A DNA stretch of 64,000 bases, from contig NZ_JABXOF010000001.1 of NCBI RefSeq assembly GCF_013375155.1, forward strand, positions 248,001 to 312,000. The letters are read 5' to 3'. Positions 34,516 to 45,843 of this stretch are shown one piece after another. The position numbers were made by a program, and so were the translations under genes. A model generated the notes under the pieces. It was given only the letters and a program-made list of their open reading frames with translations. It was not told the origin of the DNA and made no database searches. This stretch comes from Serratia ureilytica. GTDB taxonomy: Bacteria; Pseudomonadota; Gammaproteobacteria; Enterobacterales; Enterobacteriaceae. The number at the start of each line of letters is the position of its first letter. The first letter of the stretch is position 1.

Positions 34516-36108
34516 GTGTTAAGCACTAACAACATCACCATGCAGTTCGGCAGTAAGCCGTTGTTTGAAAACATCTCTGTCAAATTCGGCGGCGGCAACC
34601 GTTACGGCCTGATCGGCGCCAACGGCTGCGGCAAGTCCACCTTTATGAAAATCCTCGGCGGCGATCTGGCGCCGAGCGGCGGCAACGTGTTCCTCGATCC
34701 GAACGAGCGCCTGGGTAAACTGCGTCAGGATCAGTTCGCCTTTGAGCAGTACAGCGTGCTGGATACCGTGATCATGGGCCACACCGAACTGTGGGCGGTG
34801 AAGGAAGAGCGCGACCGCATCTACGCATTGGCGGAGATGAGCGAAGAAGACGGCTATAAAGTGGCCGATCTGGAAGTGGCCTACGGCGAAATGGACGGCT
34901 ACAGCGCCGAAGCGCGCGCCGGCGAACTGCTGCTTGGCGTGGGTATTCCGGTTGAGCAGCACTATGGCCCGATGAGCGAAATCGCGCCGGGCTGGAAGCT
35001 GCGCGTGTTGCTGGCGCAGGCGCTGTTCTCCGATCCGGAAATCCTGCTGCTCGACGAACCGACCAACAACCTGGACATCGATACCATTCGCTGGCTGGAA
35101 AACGTGCTCAACGAGCGCAACAGCACCATGATCATCATCTCGCACGACCGTCACTTCCTGAACATGGTCTGCACCCACATGGCGGATCTGGACTACGGCG
35201 AACTGCGCGTTTACCCGGGCAACTACGACGAATACATGACCGCCGCCACCCAGGCGCGCGAGCGTCTGCTGGCGGACAACGCCAAGAAGAAGGCGCAGAT
35301 CAATGAGCTGCAATCGTTCGTCAGCCGCTTCAGCGCCAACGCCTCCAAATCCAAGCAGGCCACCTCGCGCGCTCGCCAGATCGACAAGATCCAGCTGGAA
35401 GAGGTGAAAGCCTCCAGCCGCCAGAACCCGTTCATCCGCTTCGAGCAGGACAAGAAGCTGTTCCGTAATGCGCTGGAAGTGGAAGCGCTCACCAAGGGCT
35501 TCGATGAAGGCCCGTTGTTCAGCAAGCTGAACCTGATGGTGGAAGTGGGCGAGAAGGTCGCGGTGCTGGGCGCCAACGGCATCGGTAAAACCACCCTGCT
35601 GAAAACGCTGGTGGGCGACGCACAGCCGGACAGCGGCACCGTCAAGTGGTCGGAAAACGCCCGTATCGGTTACTACGCGCAGGATCACGAATACGAGTTC
35701 GACGACACCCTGACCGTGTTCGACTGGATGAGCCAGTGGAAGCAGGAAAAAGACGACGAGCAGGCGGTGCGCAGCGTGCTGGGCCGTCTGCTGTTCAGCC
35801 AGGACGACATCAAGAAGAAAGTGAAGGTGCTGTCCGGTGGTGAGAAGGGGCGCATGCTGTTCGGCAAGCTGATGATGCAGCGCCCAAATATTCTGGTGAT
35901 GGACGAACCGACCAACCACCTGGATATGGAATCCATCGAATCGCTGAACATGGCGCTGGAGATGTACGAAGGCACGCTGATCTTCGTCTCCCACGACCGT
36001 GAGTTCGTCAGCTCGCTGGCGACGCGTATTCTGGAAATCACCCCGAACAAGGTGATCGACTTTACCGGCAACTACGAAGACTATCTGCGCAGCCAGGGCA
36101 TCGTATAA
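34516..36108 (+). CDS. ybiT: ABC-F ATPase YbiT
   Basis: Soluble ABC-F protein of 530 residues with two ATPase domains and no membrane segments, nearly identical in pattern and length to E. coli YbiT. Walker A motifs are GANGCGKST (about 35) and GANGIGKTT (about 354), and both ABC domains carry [10 protein letters not shown] and MDEPTNHLD Walker B. The Q-linker ([38 protein letters not shown]) would reach the ribosome. The start codon is GTG at 34516. ABC-F proteins act on stalled ribosomes. Monocistronic. Confidence 0.95.
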   Translation: MLSTNNITMQFGSKPLFENISVKFGGGNRYGLIGANGCGKSTFMKILGGDLAPSGGNVFLDPNERLGKLRQDQFAFEQYSVLDTVIMGHTELWAVKEERDRIYALAEMSEEDGYKVADLEVAYGEMDGYSAEARAGELLLGVGIPVEQHYGPMSEIAPGWKLRVLLAQALFSDPEILLLDEPTNNLDIDTIRWLENVLNERNSTMIIISHDRHFLNMVCTHMADLDYGELRVYPGNYDEYMTAATQARERLLADNAKKKAQINELQSFVSRFSANASKSKQATSRARQIDKIQLEEVKASSRQNPFIRFEQDKKLFRNALEVEALTKGFDEGPLFSKLNLMVEVGEKVAVLGANGIGKTTLLKTLVGDAQPDSGTVKWSENARIGYYAQDHEYEFDDTLTVFDWMSQWKQEKDDEQAVRSVLGRLLFSQDDIKKKVKVLSGGEKGRMLFGKLMMQRPNILVMDEPTNHLDMESIESLNMALEMYEGTLIFVSHDREFVSSLATRILEITPNKVIDFTGNYEDYLRSQGIV

Positions 36109-36126
36109 CCCTCGCGGCAACGCATC

Positions 36127-36154
36127 AGGGCGGGAATTACCCCGCCCTTTTTTT
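36127..36154 (+). terminator. Terminator of ybiT
   Basis: AGGGCGGG (36127-36134)/CCCGCCCT (36141-36148) with a 6-nt loop, followed by seven T on the plus strand, immediately after ybiT. Confidence 0.93.
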
Positions 36155-36159
36155 ATCCG

Positions 36160-36915
36160 TCATTCTCCGCCGCACACCTCGCAGTGCGGATCCTTCGGCA
36201 GTTTCATCTCGCGGAACTGCATGCTCATCGCATCGAACATCAACAGCTTGCCGCGCAGCGGTTGACCATAGTCGGCCAACAGCTTGATGGCTTCCATCGC
36301 CTGCAGGGTGCCGATAGTGCCGACCAGCGGCGCCATCACGCCCGCTTCGACGCAGGTGAGGGCGCTGTCGCCGAACAACCGGCTCAGGCAGCGGTAGCAG
36401 GGCTCGCCCGGCTGATAGGTGAACACGCTGAGCTGGCCCTCCATGCGGATCGCCGCGCCGGAAACCAGCGGCCTCTGCTGCGCGTGGCACAGGCGGTTCA
36501 GCGCGTCGCGCGCCGCCACATTATCGGTGCAGTCCAGCACCAGATCGCAGGCGGCGATCTCTGCTGCAACCGCATCGTCTTCCAGACGACCGTCGATGGC
36601 GTCGATGCGGATATGCGGATTGATGGCGCTCAGTTCCTGCCTGGCGGAGGCGACTTTGCTCTGGCCGATGCGATCGTCGCGGTGCAGGATCTGGCGCTGC
36701 AGATTGGAGAGCGAGACGGTGTCGAAATCCACCAGCACCAGATGGCCGACCCCGGCTGCCGCCAGATAAGGCGCGGCGGCGCAGCCCAGCCCGCCCAGCC
36801 CGGCGATCAGCACGCGGGCGGCCTTCAGCTTCTCCTGGCCGTCGAAGTCAAAGCCGCGCAGCACGATCTGGCGGTTGTAGCGCAGCGCTTCGGCGTCGGT
36901 CAATTCCGGCAACAT
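36160..36915 (-). CDS. moeB: Molybdopterin-synthase adenylyltransferase
   Basis: E1-like enzyme of 251 residues that adenylates the C-terminus of MoaD for molybdopterin biosynthesis. The nucleotide-binding motif is VLIAGLGGLGCAAAPYLAAAG. Catalytic Asp and Arg residues lie in the DFDTVSLSNLQRQILH block, and the zinc CxxC pairs are CYRC and CEVC. It starts 2 bp after the moeA stop, so the two are co-translated. The cofactor pathway serves enzymes such as the molybdoprotein at 4345. Confidence 0.97.
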   Translation of the reverse strand: MLPELTDAEALRYNRQIVLRGFDFDGQEKLKAARVLIAGLGGLGCAAAPYLAAAGVGHLVLVDFDTVSLSNLQRQILHRDDRIGQSKVASARQELSAINPHIRIDAIDGRLEDDAVAAEIAACDLVLDCTDNVAARDALNRLCHAQQRPLVSGAAIRMEGQLSVFTYQPGEPCYRCLSRLFGDSALTCVEAGVMAPLVGTIGTLQAMEAIKLLADYGQPLRGKLLMFDAMSMQFREMKLPKDPHCEVCGGE

Positions 36916-36917
36916 GT

Positions 36918-38156
36918 TCAGCTCCTCAGCAGGGCGTTGAACGGCTCGATCTCCACCGTTTCACCCGCCGCCACCGAACCGCGTTCGCGCTCCAGCACGA
37001 TGAAACAGTTGCCCTGGCTGTAGGAGCTGAAGACGTGCGAGCCCTGGTGGCCGGTGGTGCTCACCTCCAGTTCGCCCGTGGCGTTGCTGCTGAACACGCC
37101 GCGCTGAAAATCGAGGCGGCCCGGCGATTTCTTCAGCGGCGTCAGCGCCCGCGCGCGCAGGCGCGGCGGCAGGCGCCAGTCGCTGTGGCCGGCCAGCTTC
37201 GCCAGCAGCGGTTGCACCAGTTGGTAGAAGGTCAGGGCGGCGGAAACCGGGTTGCCCGGCAGGCCGCAGAACCAGGCGTGGCCCAGTTTGCCGAAGGCGA
37301 ACGGTTTGCCGGGTTTGATCGCCAGCTTCCAGAAGCTGACCTGGCCCAGCTCGTCGAGCATCTGTTTGGTGTAGTCGGCTTCGCCGACCGAGACGCCGCC
37401 GCTGCTGATCACCACGTCGGCCTGGCTGTCCGCTTGTTCGAAGGCGGCGCGCAGCGCATCGCGATCGTCGCGGATAATGCCGAGATCGAGCACGTCGCAG
37501 CCCAGCTGCTCCAGCATCAGGCGCACCGCGAAGCGGTTGGTGTCATAGATTTGGCCCGCCTGCAGCGGCTGGCCGACCGGCTGCAGTTCGTCGCCGGTGG
37601 AGAACACCGCCACTTTCAGCTTACGCATCACCTGCACTTCGGCGACCCCGAGCGAGGCCAGCAGTGGCAGCTGCGCGGCGCCCAGCTTCACGCCGGCCGG
37701 CAACACGCTGGCGCCTTGGCGAATGTCTTCACCCGCCAAACGGATATTCTGGCCGGCTTCTACCGGGGCGGTAAAACGCACGCCCTGGTCGCTCACTTCG
37801 GCCTGTTCCTGCATGACCACGGCGTCCGCCCCGGCCGGGATCGGCGCGCCGGTCATGATGCGCACGCAGCTGTTGGCCGGCCATTGGCCGTCGAACGGCG
37901 CGCCGGCGAAGGCTTTCCCGGCGACCGGCAGCGGCGCATTGGCCGCCAGATCGGCGAGGCGCACCGCATAGCCATCCATCGCCGAGTTGGCGAACGGCGG
38001 CACGTCGAGGGGCGAGACCACCGGCGCGGCGGTGATGCGGCCGGCGGCGGCGGTCAGCGCGACGGATTCGGTCTGTTGCAGCGGGGCGATCTGCCCGAGC
38101 ATTTTTTCCAGCGCTTGCTCCAGGGAGATGAGATCGGAAGTATGGCAATGATCCAT
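36918..38156 (-). CDS. moeA: Molybdopterin molybdenumtransferase
   Basis: 412 residues (E. coli MoeA 411). Inserts molybdenum into adenylylated molybdopterin. Domain blocks are visible: [33 protein letters not shown], then [14 protein letters not shown], the MoaB/MogA-like GDEL and [13 protein letters not shown], and [24 protein letters not shown]. First gene of moeAB. Confidence 0.97.
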   Translation of the reverse strand: MDHCHTSDLISLEQALEKMLGQIAPLQQTESVALTAAAGRITAAPVVSPLDVPPFANSAMDGYAVRLADLAANAPLPVAGKAFAGAPFDGQWPANSCVRIMTGAPIPAGADAVVMQEQAEVSDQGVRFTAPVEAGQNIRLAGEDIRQGASVLPAGVKLGAAQLPLLASLGVAEVQVMRKLKVAVFSTGDELQPVGQPLQAGQIYDTNRFAVRLMLEQLGCDVLDLGIIRDDRDALRAAFEQADSQADVVISSGGVSVGEADYTKQMLDELGQVSFWKLAIKPGKPFAFGKLGHAWFCGLPGNPVSAALTFYQLVQPLLAKLAGHSDWRLPPRLRARALTPLKKSPGRLDFQRGVFSSNATGELEVSTTGHQGSHVFSSYSQGNCFIVLERERGSVAAGETVEIEPFNALLRS

Positions 38157-38310
38157 AAAGGGAACTCCGTAATCAGGGTGCGCATTGATAGCGACAAAGT
38201 GCGGGTATTATGGCAGAGAACGCCGGGGGGGAGAACGGGTTATGCCCGCCATCTTTCGCACTGCGGCGCTGGGGCGATCGGGTATAAACTGCGTAAAACA
38301 GAGGAGAATC

Positions 38311-38850
38311 ATGATGCATAAACAGGTTATCGAGTTCTGGTTCGACGAGATCGAACCGGTGATGTGGTTCAAAAAGGACGATGATTTCGATCGTCTGCTG
38401 CACAGCCGCTTCGGCGAAATCTGGCGGGCGGCGGCGGCGGGAGAGCTGGCGCACTGGCGCGACACCATCGAAGGGCGCCTGGCGGAGGTGATCGTGCTCG
38501 ATCAGTTCAGCCGCAACCTGTTCCGCGGCACGCCGCAGTCGTTCGCCTGCGACGGCATGGCGTTGATTCTGGCGCAGGAGGCGATCCGCAGCGGCGAGTG
38601 CGAACGGCTGAGCCGCGAGCAGCGCGGCTTCCTTTATCTGCCGTTCATGCATTCGGAATCGCCGCTGATTCACCAACAGGCGCTGGTGTTGTATACCGAG
38701 CTCAATAACGGCGATCAGCTGGAATTCGAACTGCGTCATAAGGCGATCATCGATCGTTTCGGCCGTTACCCGCATCGCAATGCGATATTAGGGCGCATCA
38801 GCACGCCGGAAGAAGAGGCCTTTTTACAGCAACCCGGTTCCGGTTTTTAA
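38311..38850 (+). CDS. DUF924-family protein
   Basis: 179 residues from the ATG at 38311 (GAGGAGAATC upstream; a second ATG follows directly). DUF924 features: VIEFWFDEIEPVMWFKKDDDFD, LAEVIVLDQFSRNLFRGTPQSFACD, FLYLPFMHSESP and FGRYPHRNAILGR. The family is helical (TPR-like) with no established biochemical function. It is divergent from moeAB and monocistronic; a long non-coding gap follows. Confidence 0.9.
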   Translation: MMHKQVIEFWFDEIEPVMWFKKDDDFDRLLHSRFGEIWRAAAAGELAHWRDTIEGRLAEVIVLDQFSRNLFRGTPQSFACDGMALILAQEAIRSGECERLSREQRGFLYLPFMHSESPLIHQQALVLYTELNNGDQLEFELRHKAIIDRFGRYPHRNAILGRISTPEEEAFLQQPGSGF

Positions 38851-39208
38851 TCGCGGAGTATCTTCGCCCGGCCGGGAAAAAAACGGCAGGCCGGGCGTCG
38901 AAATAATGATTATTCAGCGTGAACGTTTATTTCATGACCCCATGTCGCTATTTCCTCTCGCGAAATTACCAATAATCCCAGCCGCACTCTCAGCGGTTTG
39001 CTGCTTTTTATAACCTGCTGTTTTTATTCCAATAAGCTATTTCAAGGTGCGAAACGGTCTAAGCGGACTACGCTAAAAGTGGGGCGTGGACGTTATGCTG
39101 TACTTCCACAGTCGGGCTAAATAGCATCGAAAAAAGACTGAATAATAATGATACCGCGCTCAGCTTATTCGCTGTGCTACGGCGGGATTAACACAGGGTG
39201 TCAGGCAA
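38851..39208. other. Non-coding gap before iaaA
   Basis: 358 bp, no credible gene. CGCCCGGCC (38865-38873)/GGCCGGGCG (38889-38897) form a 9-bp stem after the DUF924 gene but without a T-run. The rest is AT-richer and should hold the iaaA-gsi promoter, which I cannot place confidently. Confidence 0.55.
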
Positions 39209-40174
39209 ATGAGCAAACCAGTGATTGCCATTCATGGCGGCGCGGGCGCAATTACCCGGGCGGCGCTGAGTGCGGAAAAGGAACGGCAGTACATTCAGGC
39301 GCTGTCCGAGATCGTGGCCGCCGGTCAGGCGATATTGGCACAGGGTGGCAGCGCGCTGGACGCGGTGACCGAAGCGGTGCGGCTGCTCGAAGAGTGCCCG
39401 TTGTTCAACGCCGGCAAAGGCTCGGTGTTTACCCATCAGGGCACCCACGAACTGGACGCCTGTGTGATGGACGGCCGCACCTGCGACGCCGGCGCTGTCG
39501 CCGGCGTCAGCCGTGTCCGCAACCCGGTGCTGGCGGCGCGCGCGGTGCTGGAAAACAGCGAACACGTGCTGTTTGCCGCCGAAGGCGCCGAGAAGTTTGC
39601 CGCCGCCCACGGCCTGGAAATGGTCGCCCCCGACTTCTTCTTTACCCAAGAACGTTTTGATCAGCTGCACCGCGCCCAGGCGGAGCAGGGGCGGGTATTG
39701 CTCGATCACGACGGCGCGGTGCAGGCCGGCGAGCCGCTCGATCCCGATCGCAAATTCGGCACCGTCGGTGCGGTGGCGCTGGATGCGCTGGGCAACCTCG
39801 CCGCCGCCACTTCCACCGGCGGCATGACCAACAAGCAGGCCGGGCGGGTAGGCGACACGCCGATCATCGGCGCCGGTTGCTATGCCAACAACGCCACCGT
39901 GGCGGTCTCCAGCACCGGCACCGGCGAAATCTTCATGCGCGGCGTGGCGGCCTATGACGTCTCCGCCCTGATCGAATACGGCGGGCTCAGCCTGCAAGAG
40001 GCCAGCGATCGGGTGGTGATGGAGAAGCTGCCGGCGCTGGGCGGCAGCGGCGGCAGCGGCGGCATGATCGCCGTCGATCGCCACGGCAATATCGCGCTGC
40101 CGTTCAACAGCGAGGGGATGTACCGCGGTTTTGGCTATGTCGGCGATGCGCCGTCCGTCGGGATTTATCGCTAA
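39209..40174 (+). CDS. iaaA: Isoaspartyl peptidase / plant-type asparaginase
   Basis: Ntn-hydrolase of 321 residues, the same length as E. coli IaaA. It hydrolyses isoaspartyl dipeptides and is autocleaved before the catalytic Thr, here Thr185 in [14 protein letters not shown]. Other blocks: AIHGGAGAI at the N-terminus, [10 protein letters not shown], and [26 protein letters not shown]. It is 19 bp before gsiA, as in E. coli, where iaaA and gsiABCD form one operon. Confidence 0.96.
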   Translation: MSKPVIAIHGGAGAITRAALSAEKERQYIQALSEIVAAGQAILAQGGSALDAVTEAVRLLEECPLFNAGKGSVFTHQGTHELDACVMDGRTCDAGAVAGVSRVRNPVLAARAVLENSEHVLFAAEGAEKFAAAHGLEMVAPDFFFTQERFDQLHRAQAEQGRVLLDHDGAVQAGEPLDPDRKFGTVGAVALDALGNLAAATSTGGMTNKQAGRVGDTPIIGAGCYANNATVAVSSTGTGEIFMRGVAAYDVSALIEYGGLSLQEASDRVVMEKLPALGGSGGSGGMIAVDRHGNIALPFNSEGMYRGFGYVGDAPSVGIYR

Positions 40175-40193
40175 GCGTTCACCGGGAGGGTGT

Positions 40194-42068
40194 ATGACCG
40201 ACGTTTCATTCCGGCCCGCCGGCGACGGGCTGTCATTGCCGCCGCAGCGGGTGCTGACGGTGCGCGATCTGAGCATCAGCTTTCCTCAAGCGGACGGCAC
40301 CGTAGACGCGGTGCGCAACCTGTCGTTCGATCTCGATCGCGGCGAGACGCTGGCGATCGTCGGCGAGTCCGGCTCCGGCAAATCGGTCACTTCGCTGGGG
40401 CTGATGCGGCTGGTGGAGCAGGGCGGCGGGCGTATCGTCAGCGGCGCCATGACGCTGCGCCGGCGCGACGGCGCGCTGCTCGATTTGGCGCGCGCCTCGC
40501 AGCACACGCTGCGCACGGTGCGCGGCGCCGACATGGCGATGATCTTCCAGGAGCCGATGACCTCGCTCAACCCGGTATTTCCGGTCGGCGAGCAGATCGC
40601 CGAATCGCTGCGTTTGCATCAGGGCATGGACCACCGCAGCGCGCGCCAGGAGGCGCTGCGCATGCTCGATCTGGTGCGTATTCCGGAGGCTAAAGAGGTG
40701 TTGGGGCGCTACCCGCATCAGCTTTCCGGCGGCATGCGCCAGCGGGTGATGATCGCCATGGCGCTCTCCTGCAAGCCGGCGCTGTTGATTGCCGATGAGC
40801 CCACCACCGCCCTCGACGTCACCATTCAGGCGCAGATCCTGCAGCTGATCCGCGTGCTGCAACAGGAGATGCAGATGGGGGTGATCTTCATCACTCACGA
40901 CATGGGCGTGGTGGCGGAGATCGCCGATCGGGTGTTGGTGATGCGCCGTGGTGAACAGGTGGAACAGAATCGGGTGCGTGAGCTGTTCGCCGCGCCGCAA
41001 CAGGCCTATACCCGGGCGCTGCTGGCGGCAGTGCCGAAGCTGGGGGCGATGGCCGATCGGCCGCTGCCGGCGAAGTTTCCGCTGCCGGACGGCGGGGGCG
41101 ATGAAGCGCCGCAGGATACCGTACCGCCAGACGCTGCGCCGATCCTGCGGGTAGAGCATCTGGTCACGCGTTTTGATCTGCGCGGCGGATTGTTTAATCG
41201 GGTCACTCGCCGGGTGCACGCGGTAGAAAACGTCAGCTTCGATCTTTACCCCGGCGAGACGCTGGGGTTGGTGGGCGAGTCCGGCTGCGGCAAGTCCACC
41301 ACCGGGCGCGCTTTGCTGAAGCTGGTGGACAGCCAGAGCGGCACCATCACCTTCGCCGGGCGGCGGATAGACCAATTGAAAGGGCCGGCGCTGCAGCACC
41401 TGCGGCGCGATATTCAGTTCATCTTTCAAGATCCTTACGCCTCGCTCGATCCGCGCCTGACGGTCGGTTTCTCCATCATGGAGCCGCTGCTGGTGCACAA
41501 CGTGATGCGCGGCCGTGAGGCGGAAAGGCGGGTGGCCTGGCTACTGGAACGCGTCGGTCTGCAGCCGGAGCATGCGCGCCGCTACCCGCACGAATTTTCC
41601 GGCGGCCAGCGCCAGCGTATCTGCATCGCGCGCGCGCTGGCGCTGAACCCGAAAGTGGTGATCGCCGACGAGGCGGTCTCGGCGCTGGACGTGTCGATTC
41701 AGGCGCAGATCGTCAATCTGCTGCTCGATCTGCAGCGCGAGTTCGGCATCGCTTTTCTGTTTATTTCACACGACATGGCGGTGGTGGAGCGCATCAGCCA
41801 CCGGGTGGCGGTGATGTACCTCGGGCAAATTGTCGAGATCGGCCCGCGGCAGGCGGTGTTCGACAACCCGCAGCACCCCTATACCCGCAAGCTGATGGCG
41901 GCGGTGCCGGTGGCCGATCCCGCTCACGCCCACAAACGGCAGCCGCTGCCGGCTGATGAGATCCCCAGCCCAGTGCGCGCGCTGGGCGATGAACCCGTTA
42001 CCGCACCGCTGGTGCAGGTTGGCGCCGGGCACTTTGTCGCCCGCCACCCGATCGCCGGTGCTTTTTAA
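40194..42068 (+). CDS. gsiA: Glutathione ABC importer, fused ATP-binding subunit
   Basis: 624 residues with two ABC ATPase domains in tandem. Walker A motifs are [11 protein letters not shown] (about 61) and [11 protein letters not shown] (about 360). Signatures are LSGGMRQRV and FSGGQRQRI, and Walker B sequences [12 protein letters not shown] and [12 protein letters not shown]. The Cys-containing C-terminal regions bind oligopeptide-transport partners. The start at 40194 has GGGAGGG upstream; the frame opens earlier into iaaA but is not used. E. coli GsiA is 623 residues. Confidence 0.95.
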   Translation: MTDVSFRPAGDGLSLPPQRVLTVRDLSISFPQADGTVDAVRNLSFDLDRGETLAIVGESGSGKSVTSLGLMRLVEQGGGRIVSGAMTLRRRDGALLDLARASQHTLRTVRGADMAMIFQEPMTSLNPVFPVGEQIAESLRLHQGMDHRSARQEALRMLDLVRIPEAKEVLGRYPHQLSGGMRQRVMIAMALSCKPALLIADEPTTALDVTIQAQILQLIRVLQQEMQMGVIFITHDMGVVAEIADRVLVMRRGEQVEQNRVRELFAAPQQAYTRALLAAVPKLGAMADRPLPAKFPLPDGGGDEAPQDTVPPDAAPILRVEHLVTRFDLRGGLFNRVTRRVHAVENVSFDLYPGETLGLVGESGCGKSTTGRALLKLVDSQSGTITFAGRRIDQLKGPALQHLRRDIQFIFQDPYASLDPRLTVGFSIMEPLLVHNVMRGREAERRVAWLLERVGLQPEHARRYPHEFSGGQRQRICIARALALNPKVVIADEAVSALDVSIQAQIVNLLLDLQREFGIAFLFISHDMAVVERISHRVAVMYLGQIVEIGPRQAVFDNPQHPYTRKLMAAVPVADPAHAHKRQPLPADEIPSPVRALGDEPVTAPLVQVGAGHFVARHPIAGAF

Positions 42069-42091
42069 AGACCTCAGGAGAGACAAGCGAC

Positions 42092-43627
42092 ATGAAGCAC
42101 ACATTCAAACGCAATGCGCTGTTGGCCGCCGTACTGCTGGCGGCGGGAACCGGCCCGGTCTGGGCGGCGAAGGACGCGGTGATCGCCGTGGCCTCCAACT
42201 TCACCACCCTCGATCCTTATGACGCCAACGACACGCTGTCGCAGGCGGTGGCCAAGTCTTTCTATCAGGGGCTGTTCGGCTTCGACAAGGACATGAAGCT
42301 GGTAAACGTGCTGGCGGACAGCTATGAGGTCAGCAAAGACGGCTTGAGCTATACCGTCAAACTGCGCCAGGGCATCAAATTCCACGACGGCACCGCGTTC
42401 AACGCCGAAGCGGTGAAGATCAACCTCGATCGCGCCAGCAACCCGGACAGCCACCTCAAGCGCTATAACCTGTTCAAGATGATCGACAAAACCGAGGCGG
42501 TGGACGCCAATACGGTGAAGATCGTGCTGAAGGCGCCGTTCTCGGCGTTCGTCAACAATCTGGCGCACCCGGCGGCGGCGATCATCTCCCCGGCGGCGCT
42601 GAAGCAATACGGCAAGGAGATCGGTTTCCATCCGGTCGGCACCGGGCCGTATCAGTTCGTGACCTGGAACCAGACCGATTTCGTCAAGGTGAAGAAGTTC
42701 GACGGCTACTGGCAGCCGGGGCTGCCGAAGCTCGACAGCATCACCTGGCGCCCGGTGGTGGATAACAACACCCGCGCGGCGATGCTGCAGACCGGCGAGG
42801 CGACCTTCGCCTTCCCGATCCCTTACGAGCAGGCCAAGGTGTTGGAGGGCAACGCCAAGCTGGACGTGGTGGCTGCCCCGTCGATCCTGCAGCGTTACAT
42901 CAGCATGAACGTCACTCAAAAGCCGTTCGACAACCCGAAGGTGCGCCAGGCGCTGAACTACGCGATTAACAAGGACGCGCTGATCAAGGTGGCGTTCGCC
43001 GGTTATGCGGTGCCGGCGGAAGGGCCGGTGCCGCCGGCGATCGACTTCGCCGCCCGCTACAAGCCGTGGCCGTACGATCCGGCCAAGGCGCGTGAGCTGC
43101 TGAAAGAGGCCGGTTACCCGAACGGTTTTACTACCACGCTGTGGTCGTCCCACAACCACAGCACCGCGCAGAAAGTGCTGCAGTTCACCCAGCAGCAGCT
43201 GGCGCAGGTGGGGGTGAAAGTGACGGTGACGGCGATGGACGCCGGGCAGCGCGCGGCGCAGGTGGAGAGCGTCGGGGTGAAAGACACCGGCGTGCGGCTG
43301 TTCTACACCGGCTGGTCGGCCTCGACCGGGGAAGCGGACTGGGCGCTGTCGCCGCTGTTCTCCACCCAGGCGGCGCCGCCGAAGCAGTTCAACACCGCGT
43401 TCTACAGCAACCCGCGGGTGGACAAGGATCTGACCGACGCGCTGGCGACCACCGATCGCGCCGAGAAGCAGAAATTGTATCAGGACGCGCAGGATCGCAT
43501 CTGGGCCGACGCGCCCTGGATCTTCCTGGCGACCGAACGTCTGTTGTCGGCCAACAGCAAACAGCTGAGCGGTTTCTACGTGATGCCGGATACCTCGTTC
43601 AACTTTGATAACGCCGATCTGAAATAA
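42092..43627 (+). CDS. gsiB: Glutathione-binding periplasmic protein
   Basis: Peptide/nickel-type (SBP_bac_5) binding protein of 511 residues (E. coli GsiB 512). Signal peptide about 1-26 (ends GPVWA), then [40 protein letters not shown]. It captures glutathione for the GsiCD/GsiA importer. Third gene of iaaA-gsiABCD. A GC-rich hairpin (43637-43668) separates it from gsiC, consistent with higher expression of the binding protein. Confidence 0.95.
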   Translation: MKHTFKRNALLAAVLLAAGTGPVWAAKDAVIAVASNFTTLDPYDANDTLSQAVAKSFYQGLFGFDKDMKLVNVLADSYEVSKDGLSYTVKLRQGIKFHDGTAFNAEAVKINLDRASNPDSHLKRYNLFKMIDKTEAVDANTVKIVLKAPFSAFVNNLAHPAAAIISPAALKQYGKEIGFHPVGTGPYQFVTWNQTDFVKVKKFDGYWQPGLPKLDSITWRPVVDNNTRAAMLQTGEATFAFPIPYEQAKVLEGNAKLDVVAAPSILQRYISMNVTQKPFDNPKVRQALNYAINKDALIKVAFAGYAVPAEGPVPPAIDFAARYKPWPYDPAKARELLKEAGYPNGFTTTLWSSHNHSTAQKVLQFTQQQLAQVGVKVTVTAMDAGQRAAQVESVGVKDTGVRLFYTGWSASTGEADWALSPLFSTQAAPPKQFNTAFYSNPRVDKDLTDALATTDRAEKQKLYQDAQDRIWADAPWIFLATERLLSANSKQLSGFYVMPDTSFNFDNADLK

Positions 43628-43636
43628 GGCGCCCAT

Positions 43637-43668
43637 CCCCGCCTGCGGCCCGACGGCGGCGGGCGGGG
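43637..43668. repeat. Intercistronic hairpin gsiB-gsiC
   Basis: CCCCGCC (43637-43643) pairs with GGCGGGG (43662-43668), with internal GC pairing in between. The left arm with its following bases (CCCCGCCTGCGGC) is repeated exactly in the mglB-mglA gap at 54992. It is not followed by a T-run. Confidence 0.65.
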
Positions 43669-43679
43669 GAAGGAATGAG

Positions 43680-44600
43680 ATGCTCAATTATTTTCTGAAA
43701 CGACTGCTGGGCCTGATCCCGACGCTGCTGATCGTGGCGGTGCTGGTGTTCCTGTTCGTCCACCTGCTGCCGGGCGATCCGGCGCGGCTGGCGGCGGGGC
43801 CGGAGGCCGACGAGGCGGTGGTGCAGCTGGTGCGCAAGGATCTGGGGCTGGATAAGCCGCTGCCTCAGCAGTTCGCGCACTTTTTCGTCAACGCGCTGCG
43901 GGGCGACTTCGGCATCTCGATGGTGTCCAAGCGCCCGGTGAGCGAAGAGATCGCCTCGCGCTTTATGCCGACCTTCTGGCTGACCGTGGCCAGCATGCTG
44001 TGGGCGGTGGCGTTCGGTCTGGCGATCGGCGTGGTGTCGGCGGTGTGGCGTAACCGTTGGCCGGATCGTCTCGGCATGACGCTGGCGGTATCGGGGATCT
44101 CGTTCCCGGCCTTTGCGCTCGGCATGCTGCTGATGCAGGTGTTCTCGGTCGAGCTGGGGTGGCTGCCGACGGTGGGCGCCGACAGCTGGCGGCACTACAT
44201 TCTGCCTTCTATCACCCTGGGGGCGGCGGTGGCGGCGGTGATGGCGCGTTTCACCCGCGCTTCGTTCGTCGAGGTGTTGCAGGAGGACTACATGCGCACC
44301 GCGCGCGCCAAGGGCGTACGGGAAAGCGTGGTGGTGATGAAACACGGCCTGCGCAACGCGATGATCCCGGTGGTGACCATGATGGGGCTGCAGTTCGGCT
44401 TCCTGCTCGGCGGTTCGATCGTGGTGGAGAAGGTGTTCAACTGGCCGGGGCTGGGGCGGTTGCTGGTGGACTCGGTGGAAATGCGCGATTACCCGGTGAT
44501 CCAGGCCGAGGTGCTGCTGTTCTCGCTGGAGTTCATCCTGATCAACCTGCTGGTGGATATGCTGTACGCGGCGATCAACCCGGCGATTCGTTACCAATGA
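43680..44600 (+). CDS. gsiC: Glutathione importer permease GsiC
   Basis: DppB/OppB-type permease of 306 residues (E. coli GsiC 306). Six membrane segments, N-terminus [24 protein letters not shown], ATPase-contacting EAA loop region around [25 protein letters not shown]. Forms the channel with GsiD, whose gene starts 9 bp downstream. Confidence 0.96.
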   Translation: MLNYFLKRLLGLIPTLLIVAVLVFLFVHLLPGDPARLAAGPEADEAVVQLVRKDLGLDKPLPQQFAHFFVNALRGDFGISMVSKRPVSEEIASRFMPTFWLTVASMLWAVAFGLAIGVVSAVWRNRWPDRLGMTLAVSGISFPAFALGMLLMQVFSVELGWLPTVGADSWRHYILPSITLGAAVAAVMARFTRASFVEVLQEDYMRTARAKGVRESVVVMKHGLRNAMIPVVTMMGLQFGFLLGGSIVVEKVFNWPGLGRLLVDSVEMRDYPVIQAEVLLFSLEFILINLLVDMLYAAINPAIRYQ

Positions 44601-44609
44601 GGACGCGGC

Positions 44610-45518
44610 ATGATTAAGCATTGGCGGCGCAGCGCCGCATTGAAGGCGATGCCGCTTATCGACCCTAACGCGGTACGCACGCCGTGGGGCGAATTTTGGC
44701 GGCGTTTTCGCCGCCAGCGGGCGGCGCTGGTCGCCGGCCTGTTGGTGCTGCTGCTGATTGCGGCGGCGCTGCTGGCGCCTTATCTGGCGCCGTTCGATGC
44801 GGAAAATTACTTCGATTACGACCGGCTGAATGAGGGGCCTTCGCTGATGCATTGGCTGGGCGTAGATTCCCTCGGGCGCGATATCTTCAGCCGCATCCTG
44901 ATGGGCACGCGTATTTCGCTGGCGGCCGGGGTGTTCTCGGTGCTGGCGGGCGGGGCGATCGGCACCCTGCTGGGGCTGCTGGCCGGTTACTATGAGGGCT
45001 GGTGGGATCGCCTCACCATGCGCGTCTGCGACGTGCTGTTCGCGTTTCCCGGCATTCTGCTGGCGATCGGCGTGGTGGCGATCATGGGCAGCGGCATGGC
45101 CAACGTGATCGTCGCGGTGGCGATCTTCAGCATTCCGGCCTTCGCCCGCCTGGTGCGCGGCAATACGCTGGTGCTGAAGCACCTGACCTATATCGAATCG
45201 GCGCGCAGCATCGGCGCCTCGGACTGGACCATCATCCTGCGGCACATTCTGCCGGGCACCCTGTCTTCGATCGTGGTCTATTTCACCCTGCGCATCGGCA
45301 CCTCGATCATCACCGCCGCCAGCCTGTCGTTTCTGGGCCTGGGCGCCCAGCCGCCGACGCCGGAGTGGGGGGCGATGCTCAACGAGGCGCGCGCCGATAT
45401 GGTGATCGCGCCGCACGTGGCGATCTTCCCCAGCCTGGCGATATTCATCACCGTGCTGGCCTTCAACCTGTTGGGCGACGGATTGCGCGACGCGTTGGAT
45501 CCGAAACTGAAGGGGTGA
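44610..45518 (+). CDS. gsiD: Glutathione importer permease GsiD
   Basis: DppC/OppC-type permease of 302 residues (E. coli GsiD 303). An N-terminal cytoplasmic stretch, one segment near 38-58, then the permease domain with [21 protein letters not shown] and the EAA loop [21 protein letters not shown]. Last gene of iaaA-gsiABCD; no strong terminator is seen before the ccdAB genes 80 bp downstream. Confidence 0.95.
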   Translation: MIKHWRRSAALKAMPLIDPNAVRTPWGEFWRRFRRQRAALVAGLLVLLLIAAALLAPYLAPFDAENYFDYDRLNEGPSLMHWLGVDSLGRDIFSRILMGTRISLAAGVFSVLAGGAIGTLLGLLAGYYEGWWDRLTMRVCDVLFAFPGILLAIGVVAIMGSGMANVIVAVAIFSIPAFARLVRGNTLVLKHLTYIESARSIGASDWTIILRHILPGTLSSIVVYFTLRIGTSIITAASLSFLGLGAQPPTPEWGAMLNEARADMVIAPHVAIFPSLAIFITVLAFNLLGDGLRDALDPKLKG

Positions 45519-45598
45519 GGGTATCGCTGAATTGGCATACCCCTGTTTACGAGTATAATTGATGAAAATTTGACCCGCGTATATTACAGGGATGAGGT

Positions 45599-45841
45599 AT
45601 GGATATGGCAAATAACAATGTGACGAAAAAGACAGTCAACGTAACCATCGATCGCGATCTTTTCCAGCGCGCAAAATCCCTGGGCGTCAATGTGTCATCC
45701 GTATTGACAGACGCATTGAGCGTCCGTGTCAGGGATATTGAGATTCAACAGTGGCGCGAGCAAAATCGCGCGGCGTTAGAAGAACTTAATCGTATCACTG
45801 AAGAAAATGGTTTGTTGTCTGATGAATATCGGACATTTTGA
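45599..45841 (+). CDS. ccdA: CcdA-family antitoxin
   Basis: 80 residues (or 78 from the ATG at 45605; both have a usable Shine-Dalgarno). N-terminal ribbon-helix-helix (KKTVNVTIDRDLFQRAKSLGVNVSSVLTDAL) and the toxin-binding tail WREQNRAALEELNRITEENGLLSDEYRTF, the CcdA pattern. It would autoregulate the operon and neutralise CcdB. Base composition is lower in GC than the flanking gsi and frm genes, suggesting acquisition. Followed 2 bp later by the ccdB start at 45844. Confidence 0.92.
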   Translation: MDMANNNVTKKTVNVTIDRDLFQRAKSLGVNVSSVLTDALSVRVRDIEIQQWREQNRAALEELNRITEENGLLSDEYRTF

Positions 45842-45843
45842 AT

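Noticed and set aside
34519-36120. Full-length open frame antisense to ybiT
   Set aside because: Mirrors the codon pattern of ybiT, no start signal and no domain.
42074-43687. Long open frame antisense to gsiB
   Set aside because: Shadow of a well-identified binding-protein gene; Arg/His/Val-rich translation typical of antisense frames at high GC.
43599-45611. Very long open frame antisense to gsiC and gsiD (about 670 codons)
   Set aside because: High-GC antisense shadow of two clear permease genes; composition rich in Arg, His and Gln and no domain recognisable.
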